From assembly GCA_963855995.1 (NCBI GenBank), contig OY979724.1, positions 14,221,855-14,285,854 of the forward strand: a DNA stretch of 64,000 bases. Direction: 5' to 3'. This DNA is from Muricea muricata. Lineage: Eukaryota > Cnidaria > Anthozoa > Malacalcyonacea > Plexauridae. A model generated the notes under the pieces. It made no database searches, was not told the DNA's origin, and saw only the letters and a program-made list of their open reading frames with translations. The position numbers were made by a program, and so were the translations under genes. Shown piece by piece: positions 13,490-25,912 of the stretch (positions within the stretch are counted from its first letter, which is position 1; each line of letters opens with the position of its first letter).

Positions 13490-16400
13490 CATGCATTACC
13501 GGATCAGCTCACGCTCGGATTTTAGCTAAGTTTGGAACACTAGAGATGTACTCGGGACACTCTGCTAGTGTTGACCACTATGTTTGAACTTTTCCCACTT
13601 TTGTATATTGGCCTGAATTTTTGAAATTTTTTTAAATGAGATGAAATGTCATGAAACTTAGCTGAAAAGGATGAATCAGGTCATTGTATATGAAAAAACT
13701 TAGTTTAGAACCAGAACAACTTATCTTATTGCTGTTTTAGGATTTGACTCATTTCACCTATTTTGGCTGAACATTGGCCTTGGATGTGGTAAGTGTTTTC
13801 ATTCGGCATTTTCCCATATTACATGGAAATGATGTAAAATTCTTCATGCATCACCGGATTAGCTCACGCTCGGATTTTAGCTAAGTTTGGAACACTAGAG
13901 ATGTACTTGGGACACTCTGCTAGTGTTGACCACTATCTTTGAACTTTTCCCACTTTGCTATATTGGCCTGAATTTTTGAAATTTTTCTAAATGCGATGAA
14001 ATGTCATGAAACTTAGCTCAAAATGATGAATTAGGTCATTGTATATGAAAAAACTTAGTTTGGAACCGGAACAACTTATCTTATTGCTGTTTTAGGATTT
14101 GACTCATTTCACCTATTTTGGCTGAACATTGGCCTTGGATGTGGTAAGTGTTTTCACTCGGCATTTTCCCATATTACATGGAAATGATGTAAAATTCTTC
14201 ATGCATTACCGGATCAGCTCACGCTCGGATTTTAGCTAAGTTTGGAATACTAGAGATGTACTCGGGACACTCTGCTAGTGTTGACCACTATGTTTGAACT
14301 TTTCCCACTTTGGTATATTGGCCTGAATTTTTGAAATTTTTCTAAATGCGATGAAATGTCATGAAACTTAGCTCAAAATGATGAATTAGGTCATTGTATA
14401 TGAAAAAACTTAGTTTTGAACCGGAACAACTTACCTTATTGCTGTTTTAGGATTTGACTCATTTCACCTATTTTGGCTGAACATTGGCCTTGGATGTGGT
14501 AAGTGTTTTCATTCGGCATTTTCCCATATTACATGGAAATGATGTAAAATTCTTCATGCATTACCGGATCAGCTCACGCTCGGATTTTAGCTAAGTTTGG
14601 GGCACTAGAGATGTACTTGGGACATTCTGCTAGTGTTGACCACTATCTTTGAACTTTTCCCACTTTGGTATATTGGCCTGAATTTTTGAAATTTTTCTAA
14701 ATGCGATGAAATGTCATGAATTTTAGCTCAAAATCACGAATTAGGTCATTGTATATGAAAAAACTTAGTTTGGAACCGGAACAACTTATCTTATTGCTGT
14801 TTTAGGATTTGACTCATTTCACCTATTTTGGCTGAACATTAGCCTTGGATGTGGTAAGTGTTTTCATTCGGCATTTTCCCATATTACATGGAAATGATGT
14901 AAAATTCTTCATGCATCACCGGATCAGCTCACGCTCGGATTTTAGCTAAGTTTGGAACACTAGAGATGTACTTGGGACACTCTGCTAGTGTTGACCACTA
15001 TCTTTGAACTTTTCCCACTTTGGTATATTGGCCTGAATTTTTGAAATTTTTCTAAATGCGATGAAATGTCATGAAACTTAGCTCAAAATGATGAATTAGG
15101 TCATTGTATATGAAAAAACTTAGTTTGGAACCGGAACAACTTATCTTATTGCTGTTTTAGGATTTGACTCATTTCACCTATTTTGGCTGAACATTAGCCT
15201 TGGATGTGGTAAGTGTTTTCATTCGGCATTTTCCCATATTACATGGAAATAAAGTAAAATTCTTCATGCATCACCGGATCAGCTCACGCTCGGATTTTAG
15301 CTAAGTTTGGAACACTAGAGATGTACTTGGGACACTCTGCTAGTGTTGACCACTATCTTTGAACTTTTCCCACTTTGGTATATTGGCCTGAATTTTTGAA
15401 ATTTTTCTAAATGCGATGAAATGTCATGAAACTTAGCTCAAAATGATGAATTAGGTCATTGTATATGAAAAAACTTAGTTTGGAACCGGAACAACTTATC
15501 TTATTGCTGTTTTAGGATTTGACTCATTTCACCTATTTTGGCTGAACATTGGCCTTGGATGTGGTAAGTGTTTTCATTCGGCATTTACCCATATTACATG
15601 AAAATGATGTAAAATTCTTCATGCATTACCGGATCAGCTCACGCTCGGATTTTAGCTAAGTTTGGAATACTAGAGATGTACTCGGGACACTCTGCTAGTG
15701 TTGACCACTATGTTTGAACTTTTCCCGCTTTGGTATATTGGCCTGAATTTTTGAAATTTTTCTAAATGCGATGAAATGTCATGAAACTTAGCTCAAAATG
15801 ATGAATTAGGTCATTGTATATGAAAAAACTTAGTTTGGAACCGGAACAACTTATCTTATTGCTGTTTTAGGATTTGACTCATTTCACCTATTTTGGCTGA
15901 ACATTGGCCTTGGATGTGGTAAGTGTTTTCACTCGGCATTTTCCCATATTACATGGAAATGATGTAAAATTCTTCATGCATTACCGGATCAGCTCACGCT
16001 CGGATTTTAGCTAAGTTTGGAATACTAGAGATGTACTCGGGACACTCTGCTAGTGTTGACCACTATGTTTGAACTTTTCCCACTTTGGTATATTGGCCTG
16101 AATTTTTGAAATTTTTCTAAATGCGATGAAATGTCATGAAACTTAGCTCAAAATGATGAATTAGGTCATTGTATATGAAAAAACTTAGTTTGGAACCGGA
16201 ACAACTTAACTTATTGCTGTTTTAGGATTTTACTCATTTCACCTATTTTGGCTGAACATTGGCCTTGGATGTGGTAAGTGTTTTCATTCGGCATTTTCCC
16301 ATATTACATGGAAATGATGTAAAATTCTTTATGCATTACCGGATCAGCTCACGCTCGGATTTTAGCTAAGTTTAGGGCACTAGAGATGTACTTGGGACAC

Positions 16401-19400
16401 TCTGCTAGTGTTGACCACTATCTTTGAACTTTTCCCACTTTGGTATATTGGCCTGAATTTTTGAAATTTTTCTAAATGCGATGAAATGTCATGAAACTTA
16501 GCTGAAAATGATGAATTAGGTCATTGTATATGAAAAAACTTAGTTTGGAACCGGAACAACTTATCTTATTGCTGTTTTAGGATTTGACTCATTTCACCTA
16601 TTTTGGCTGAAGATTGGCGTTGGATGTGGTAAGTGTTTTCATTCGGCATTTTCCCATATTACATGGAAATGATGTAAAATTCTTCATGCATTACCGGATC
16701 AGCTCACGCTCGGATTTTAGCTAAGTTTGGGGCACTAGAGATGTACTTGGGAGGCTCTGCTAGTGTTGACCACTATGTTTGAACTTTTCCCACTTTGGTA
16801 TATTGGCCTGAATTTTTGAAATTTTTCTAAATGCGATGAAATGTCATGAAACTTAGCTGAAAATGATGAATTAGGTCATTGTATATGAAAAAACTTAGTT
16901 TGGAACCGGAACAACTTATCTTATTGCTGTTTTAGGATTTGACTCATTTCACCTATTTTGGCTGAACATTAGCCTTGGATGTGGTAAGTGTTTTCATTCG
17001 GCATTTTCCCATATTAAATGGAAATGATGTAAAATTCTTCATGCATCACCGGATCAGCTCACGCTCGGATTTTAGCTAAGTTTGGAACACTGGAGGTGTA
17101 CTTGGGACACTCTGCTAGTGTTGACCACTATCTTTGAACTTTTCCCACTTTGGTATATTGGCCTGAATTTTTGAAATTTTTCTAAATGCGATGAAATGTC
17201 ATGAAACTTAGCTCAAAATGATGAAATAGGTCATTGTATATGAAAAAACTTAGTTTGGAACCGGAACAACTTATCTTATTGCTGTTTTAGGATTTGACTC
17301 ATTTCACCTATTTTGGCTGAACATTGGCCTTGGATGTGGTAAGTGTTTTCATTCGGCATTTTCCCATATTACATGGAAATGATGTAAAATTCTTCATGCA
17401 TTACCGGATCAGCTCACGCTCGGATTTTAGCTAAGTTTGGAATACTAGAGATGTACTCGGGACACTCTGCTAGTGTTGACCACTATGTTTGAACTTTTCC
17501 CACTTTGGTATATTGGCCTGAATTTTTGAAATTTTTGTAAATGCGATGAAATGTCATGAAACTTAGCTCAAAATGATGAATTAGGTCATTGTATATGAAA
17601 AAACTTAGTTTGGAACCGGAACAACTTATCTTATTGCTGTTTTAGGATTTGACTCATTTCACCTATTTTGACTGAACATTGGCCTTGGATGTGGTAAGTG
17701 TTTTCATTCGGCATTTTCCCATATTACATGGAAATGATGTAAAATTCTTCATGCATTATCGGATCAGCTCACGCTCGGATTTTAGCTAAGTTTGGGGCAC
17801 TAGAGATGTACTTGGGACACTCTGCTAGTGTTGACCACTATGTTTGAACTTTTCCCGCTTTGGTATATTGGCCTGAATTTTTGAAATTTTTCTAAATGCG
17901 ATGAAATGGCATGAAACTTAGCTCAAAATGATGAATTAGGTCATTGTATATGAAAAAACTTAGTTTGGAACCGGAACAACTTATCTTATTGCTGTTTTAG
18001 GATTTGACTCATTTCACCTATTTTGGCTGAACATTGGCCTTGGATGTGGTAAGTGTTTTCACTCGGCATTTTCCCATATTACATGGAAATGATGTAAAAT
18101 TCTTCATGCATTACCGGATCAGCTGACGCTCGGATTTTAGCTAAGTTTGGGGCACTAGAGATGTACTTGGGAGGCTCTGCTAGTGTTGACCACTATGTTT
18201 GAACTTTTCCCACTTTGGTATATTGGCCTGAATTTTTGAAATTTTTCTAAATGCTATAAAATGTCATGAAACTTAGCTGAAAATGATGAATCAGGTCATT
18301 GTATATGAAAAAACTTAGTTTGGAACTGGAACAACTTATCTTATTGCTGTTTTAGGATTTGACTCATTTCACCTATTTTGGCTTAACATTGGGCTTGGAT
18401 GTGGTAAGTGTTTTCCTTCGGCATTTTCCCATATTACATGGAAATGATGTAAAATTCTTCATGCATTACCGGATCAGCTCACGCTCGGACTTTAGCTAAG
18501 TTTGGAACACTAGAGATGTACTCGGGACACTCTGCTAGTGTTGACCACTATGTTTGAACTTTTCCCACTTTGGTATATTGGCCTGAATTTTTGAAATTTT
18601 TCTAAATGCGATGAAATGTCATGAAACTTAGCTCAAAATGATGAAATAGGTCATTGTATATGAAAAAACTTAGTTTGGAACCGGAACAACTTATCTTATT
18701 GCTGTTTTAGGATTTGACTCATTTCACCTATTTTGGCTGAACATTGGCCTTGGATGTGGTAAGTGTTTTCATTCGGCATTTTCCCATATTACATGGAAAT
18801 GATGTAAAATTCTTCATGCATTACCGGATCAGCTCACGCTCGGATTTTAGCTAAGTTTGGGGCACTAGAGATGTACTTGGGAGGCTCTGCTAGTGTTGAC
18901 CACTATGTTTGAACTTTTCCCACTTTGGTATATTGGCCTGAATTTTTGAAATTTTTCTAAATGCGATGAAATGTCATGAAACTTAGCTCAAAATGATGAA
19001 TTAGGTCATTGTATATGAAAAAACTTAGTTTGGAACCGGAACAACTTATCTTATTGCTGTTTTAGGATTTGACTCATTTCACCTATTTTGACTGAACATT
19101 GGCCTTGGATGTGGTAAGTGTTTTCATTCGGCATTTTCCCATATTACATGGAAATGATGTAAAATTCTTCATGCATTATCGGATCAGCTCACGCTCGTAT
19201 TTTAGCTAAGTTTGGGGCACTAGAGATGTACTTGGGACACTCTGCTAGTGTTGACCACTATGTTTGAACTTTTCCCGCTTTGGTATATTGGCCTGAATTT
19301 TTGAAATTTTTCTAAATGCGATGAAATGGCATGAAACTTAGCTCAAAATGATGAATTAGGTCATTGTATATGAAAAAACTTAGTTTGGAACCGGAACAAC

Positions 19401-20589
19401 TTATCTTATTGCTGTTTTAGGATTTGACTCATTTCACCTATTTTGGCTGAACATTAGCCTTGGATGTGGTAAGTGTTTTCACTCGGCATTTTCCCATATT
19501 ACATGGAAATGATGTAAAATTCTTCATGCATTACCGGATCAGCTGACGCTCGGATTTTAGCTAAGTTTGGGGCACTAGAGATGTACTTGGGAGGCTCTGC
19601 TAGTGTTGACCACTATGTTTGAACTTTTCCCACTTTGGTATATTGGCCTGAATTTTTGAAATTTTTCTAAATGCGATGAAATGTCATGAAACTTAGCTGA
19701 AAATGATGAATCAGGTCATTGTATATGAAAAAACTTAGTTTGGAACTGGAACAACTTATCTTATTGCTGTTTTAGGATTTGACTCATTTCACCTATTTTG
19801 GCTTAACATTGGCCTTGGATGTGGTAAGTGTTTTCCTTCGGCATTTTCCCATATTACATGGAAATGATGTAAAATTCTTCATGCATTACCGGATCAGCTC
19901 ACGCTCGGACTTTAGCTAAGTTTGGAACACTAGAGATGTACTCGGGACACTCTGCTAGTGTTGACCACTATGTTTGAACTTTTCCCACTTTGGTATATTG
20001 GCCTGAATTTTTGAAATTTTTCTAAATGCGATGAAATGTCATGAAACTTAGCTGAAAAGGATGAATCAGGTCATTGTATATGAAAAAACTTAGTTTGGAA
20101 CCAGAACAACTTATCTTATTGCTGTTTTAGGATTTGACTCATTTCACCTATTTTGGCTGAACATTGGCCTTGGATGTGGTAAGTGTTTTCATTCGGCATT
20201 TTCCCATATTACATGGAAATGATGTAAAGTTCTTCATGCATTACCGGATCAGCTCACGCTCGGATTTTAGCTAAGTTTGGGGCACTAGAGATGTACTTGG
20301 GACACTCTGCTAGTGTTGACCACTATGTTTGAACTTTTCCCACTTTGGTATATTGGCCTGAATTTTTGAAATTTTTCTAAATGCGATGAAATGTCATGAA
20401 ACTTAGCTCAAAATGATGAATTAGGTCATTGTATATGAAACAACTTAGTTTGGAACCGGAACAACTTATCTTATTGCTGTTTTAGGATTTCACTCATTTC
20501 ACCTATTTTGGCTGAACATTGGCCTTGGATGTGGTAAGTGTTTCCATTCGGGTTTTTCCCATATTACATGGAAATGATGTAAAATTTTT

Positions 20590-20943
20590 CATGCATTACC
20601 AGATCAGCTCGCGCTCAGATTTTAGCTAAGTTTGGGGGACTAGAGATGTACTTGGGACACTCTTCTAGTGTTGACCACTATGTTTGAACTTTTTCCACTT
20701 TGGTACATATGCTTGAATTTTTGAAAATTTTTAAATGCGATGAAATGTCACGAAACTTAGCTTAAAATGATGAATTAGGTCCTTGTATATGAGAAAACTT
20801 AGTTTGGAACCCGAACAACTTATCTTATTGCTGTTTTAGGATTTGACTCATTTCACCTATTTGGGCTGAACATTGGCCTTGGATGTGGTAAGTGTTTTCA
20901 TTCGGCATTTTCCCATATTACATGGAAATGATGTAAAATTCTT
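20590..20943. repeat. Divergent 354-bp monomer, copy 2
   Basis: Same diagnostic set as the monomer at 13,136 (GGGGGACTAG, TACATATGCTTG, GTCACGAAAC, GGAACCCG). Unlike the other two copies it is followed by an ATTATCGG-type monomer, because it sits at the joint of the 1,774-bp duplication. Confidence 0.95.
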
Positions 20944-22363
20944 CATGCATTATCGGATCAGCTCACGCTCGTATTTTAGCTAAGTTTGGGGCACTAGAGA
21001 TGTACTTGGGACACTCTGCTAGTGTTGACCACTATGTTTGAACTTTTCCCGCTTTGGTATATTGGCCTGAATTTTTGAAACTTTTCTAAATGCGATGAAA
21101 TGGCATGAAACTTAGCTCAAAATGATGAATTAGGTCATTGTATATGAAAAAACTTAGTTTGGAACCGGAACAACTTATCTTATTGCTGTTTTAGGATTTG
21201 ACTCATTTCACCTATTTTGGCTGAACATTAGCCTTGGATGTGGTAAGTGTTTTCACTCGGCATTTTCCCATATTACATGGAAATGATGTAAAATTCTTCA
21301 TGCATTACCGGATCAGCTGACGCTCGGATTTTAGCTAAGTTTGGGGCACTAGAGATGTACTTGGGAGGCTCTGCTAGTGTTGACCACTATGTTTGAACTT
21401 TTCCCACTTTGGTATATTGGCCTGAATTTTTGAAATTTTTCTAAATGCGATGAAATGTCATGAAACTTAGCTGAAAATGATGAATCAGGTCATTGTATAT
21501 GAAAAAACTTAGTTTGGAACTGGAACAACTTATCTTATTGCTGTTTTAGGATTTGACTCATTTCACCTATTTTGGCTTAACATTGGCCTTGGATGTGGTA
21601 AGTGTTTTCCTTCGGCATTTTCCCATATTACATGGAAATGATGTAAAATTCTTCATGCATTACCGGATCAGCTCACGCTCGGACTTTAGCTAAGTTTGGA
21701 ACACTAGAGATGTACTCGGGACACTCTGCTAGTGTTGACCACTATGTTTGAACTTTTCCCACTTTGGTATATTGGCCTGAATTTTTGAAATTTTTCTAAA
21801 TGCGATGAAATGTCATGAAACTTAGCTGAAAAGGATGAATCAGGTCATTGTATATGAAAAAACTTAGTTTGGAACCAGAACAACTTATCTTATTGCTGTT
21901 TTAGGATTTGACTCATTTCACCTATTTTGGCTGAACATTGGCCTTGGATGTGGTAAGTGTTTTCATTCGGCATTTTCCCATATTACATGGAAATGATGTA
22001 AAGTTCTTCATGCATTACCGGATCAGCTCACGCTCGGATTTTAGCTAAGTTTGGGGCACTAGAGATGTACTTGGGACACTCTGCTAGTGTTGACCACTAT
22101 GTTTGAACTTTTCCCACTTTGGTATATTGGCCTGAATTTTTGAAATTTTTCTAAATGCGATGAAATGTCATGAAACTTAGCTCAAAATGATGAATTAGGT
22201 CATTGTATATGAAACAACTTAGTTTGGAACCGGAACAACTTATCTTATTGCTGTTTTAGGATTTCACTCATTTCACCTATTTTGGCTGAACATTGGCCTT
22301 GGATGTGGTAAGTGTTTCCATTCGGGTTTTTCCCATATTACATGGAAATGATGTAAAATTTTT

Positions 22364-22717
22364 CATGCATTACCAGATCAGCTCGCGCTCAGATTTTAGC
22401 TAAGTTTGGGGGACTAGAGATGTACTTGGGACACTCTTCTAGTGTTGACCACTATGTTTGAACTTTTTCCACTTTGGTACATATGCTTGAATTTTTGAAA
22501 ATTTTTAAATGCGATGAAATGTCACGAAACTTAGCTTAAAATGATGAATTAGGTCCTTGTATATGAGAAAACTTAGTTTGGAACCCGAACAACTTATCTT
22601 ATTGCTGTTTTAGGATTTGACTCATTTCACCTATTTGGGCTGAACATTGGCCTTGGATGTGGTAAGTGTTTTGATTCGGCATTTTCCCATATTACATGGA
22701 AATGATGTAAAATTCTT
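22364..22717. repeat. Divergent 354-bp monomer, copy 3
   Basis: Same diagnostic set as the copies at 13,136 and 20,590, with one visible private change, GTTTTGATTCGG near 22,668. It closes block 2 and is followed by a block-opening monomer at 22,718. Confidence 0.95.
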
Positions 22718-25700
22718 CATGCATTACCGGATCAGCTCACGCTCGGATTTTAGCTAAGTTTGGAACACTAGAGATGTACTCGGGACACTCTGCTAGTGTT
22801 GACCACTATGTTTGAACTTTTCCCACTTTTGTATATTGGCCTGAATTTTTGAAATTTTTTTAAATGAGATGAAATGTCATGAAACTTAGCTGAAAAGGAT
22901 GAATCAGGTCATTGTATATGAAAAAACTTAGTTTAGAACCAGAACAACTTATCTTATTGCTGTTTTAGGATTTGACTCATTTCACCTATTTTGGCTGAAC
23001 ATTGGCCTTGGATGTGGTAAGTGTTTTCATTCGGCATTTTCCCATATTACATGGAAATGATGTAAAATTCTTCATGCATTACCGGATCAGCTCACGCTCG
23101 GATTTTAGCTAAGTTTGGGGCACTAGAGATGTACTTGGGAGGCTCTGCTAGTGTTGACCACTATGTTTGAACTTTTCCCACTTTGGTATATTGGCCTGAA
23201 TTTTTGAAATTTTTCTAAATGCGATGAAATGTCATGAAACTTAGCTCAAAATGATGAATTAGGTCATTGTATATGAAAAAACTTAGTTTGGAACCGGAAC
23301 AACTTATCTTATTGCTGTTTTAGGATTTGACTCATTTCACCTATTTTGGCTGAACATTGGCCTTGGATGTGGTAAGTGTTTTCATTCGGCATTTTCCCAT
23401 ATTACATGGAAATGATGTAAAATTCTTCATGCATCACCGGATTAGCTCACGCTCGGATTTTAGCTAAGTTTGGAACACTAGAGATGTACTTGGGACACTC
23501 TGCTAGTGTTGACCACTATCTTTGAACTTTTCCCACTTTGCTATATTGGCCTGAATTTTTGAAATTTTTCTAAATGCGATGAAATGTCATGAAACTTAGC
23601 TCAAAATGATGAATTAGGTCATTGTATATGAAAAAACTTAGTTTGGAACCGGAACAACTTATCTTATTGCTGTTTTAGGATTTGACTCATTTCACCTATT
23701 TTGGCTGAACATTGGCCTTGGATGTGGTAAGTGTTTTCACTCGGCATTTTCCCATATTACATGGAAATGATGTAAAATTCTTCATGCATTACCGGATCAG
23801 CTCACGCTCGGATTTTAGCTAAGTTTGGAATACTAGAGATGTACTCGGGACACTCTGCTAGTGTTGACCACTATGTTTGAACTTTTCCCACTTTGGTATA
23901 TTGGCCTGAATTTTTGAAATTTTTCTAAATGCGATGAAATGTCATGAAACTTAGCTCAAAATGATGAATTAGGTCATTGTATATGAAAAAACTTAGTTTT
24001 GAACCGGAACAACTTACCTTATTGCTGTTTTAGGATTTGACTCATTTCACCTATTTTGGCTGAACATTGGCCTTGGATGTGGTAAGTGTTTTCATTCGGC
24101 ATTTTCCCATATTACATGGAAATGATGTAAAATTCTTCATGCATTACCGGATCAGCTCACGCTCGGATTTTAGCTAAGTTTGGGGCACTAGAGATGTACT
24201 TGGGACACTCTGCTAGTGTTGACCACTATCTTTGAACTTTTCCCACTTTGGTATATTGGCCTGAATTTTTGAAATTTTTCTAAATGCGATGAAATGTCAT
24301 GAAACTTAGCTCAAAATCACGAATTAGGTCATTGTATATGAAAAAACTTAGTTTGGAACCGGAACAACTTATCTTATTGCTGTTTTAGGATTTGACTCAT
24401 TTCACCTATTTTGGCTGAACATTAGCCTTGGATGTGGTAAGTGTTTTCATTCGGCATTTTCCCATATTACATGGAAATGATGTAAAATTCTTCATGCATC
24501 ACCGGATCAGCTCACGCTCGGATTTTAGCTAAGTTTGGAACACTAGAGATGTACTTGGGACACTCTGCTAGTGTTGACCACTATCTTTGAACTTTTCCCA
24601 CTTTGGTATATTGGCCTGAATTTTTGAAATTTTTCTAAATGCGATGAAATGTCATGAAACTTAGCTCAAAATGATGAATTAGGTCATTGTATATGAAAAA
24701 ACTTAGTTTGGAACCGGAACAACTTATCTTATTGCTGTTTTAGGATTTGACTCATTTCACCTATTTTGGCTGAACATTGGCCTTGGATGTGGTAAGTGTT
24801 TTCACTCGGCATTTTCCCATATTACATGGAAATGATGTAAAATTCTTCATGCATTACCGGATCAGCTCACGCTCGGATTTTAGCTAAGTTTGGAATACTA
24901 GAGATGTACTCGGGACACTCTGCTAGTGTTGACCACTATGTTTGAACTTTTCCCACTTTGGTATATTGGCCTGAATTTTTGAAATTTTTCTAAATGCGAT
25001 GAAATGTCATGAAACTTAGCTCAAAATGATGAATTAGGTCATTGTATATGAAAAAACTTAGTTTGGAACCGGAACAACTTATCTTATTGCTGTTTTAGGA
25101 TTTGACTCATTTCACCTATTTTGGCTGAACATTAGCCTTGGATGTGGTAAGTGTTTTCATTCGGCATTTTCCCATATTACATGGAAATGATGTAAAATTC
25201 TTCATGCATCACCGGATCAGCTCACGCTCGGATTTTAGCTAAGTTTGGAACACTAGAGATGTACTTGGGACACTCTGCTAGTGTTGACCACTATCTTTGA
25301 ACTTTTCCCACTTTGGTATATTGGCCTGAATTTTTGAAATTTTTCTAAATGCGATGAAATGTCATGAAACTTAGCTCAAAATGATGAATTAGGTCATTGT
25401 ATATGAAAAAACTTAGTTTGGAACCGGAACAACTTATCTTATTGCTGTTTTAGGATTTGACTCATTTCACCTATTTTGGCTGAACATTGGCCTTGGATGT
25501 GGTAAGTGTTTTCATTCGGCATTTTCCCATATTACATGGAAATGATGTAAAATTCTTCATGCATTACCGGATCAGCTCACGCTCGGATTTTAGCTAAGTT
25601 TGGAATACTAGAGATGTACTCGGGACACTCTGCTAGTGTTGACCACTATGTTTGAACTTTTCCCACTTTGGTATATTGGCCTGAATTTTTGAAATTTTTC

Positions 25701-25912
25701 TAAATGCGATGAAATGTCATGAAACTTAGCTCAAAATGATGAATTAGGTCATTGTATATGAAAAAACTTAGTTTGGAACCGGAACAACTTATCTTATTGC
25801 TGTTTTAGGATTTGACTCATTTCACCTATTTTGGCTGAACATTAGCCTTGGATGTGGTAAGTGTTTTCATTCGGCATTTTCCCATATTACATGGAAATGA
25901 TGTAAAATTCTT

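Larger units (their letters stand above)
13490..22717. repeat. Array A higher-order block 2 (26 monomers)
   Basis: Opens with the same type as position 1 (TTTAGAACCAG near 13,704) and ends with the divergent monomer at 22,364. Relative to block 1 it lacks the GGGGCAC/GGGAGGC monomer second in order: 13,845 already matches the third monomer of block 1. Several monomers are hybrids. The one at 18,460 begins as the CTCGGACTTT type but carries GATGAAATAGG; the one at 18,815 begins as a GGGAGGC type and ends with TTTTGACTGAAC. The block appears to be block 1 reshaped by deletion and unequal exchange. Confidence 0.8.
19170..22717. repeat. Tandem 5-mer duplication (2 x 1,774 bp)
   Basis: Copies are 19,170-20,943 and 20,944-22,717. 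Both begin with the rare ATTATCGG plus CTCGTATTTT monomer, followed by CAGCTGACG, CTCGGACTTT and GAAACAACTT types, and both end with the 354-bp divergent monomer. The period is four times 355 plus 354. Small differences, for example GAAACTTTTC near 21,078 and TTTTGATTCGG near 22,670 in the second copy only, show the copies are not identical. Confidence 0.92.
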
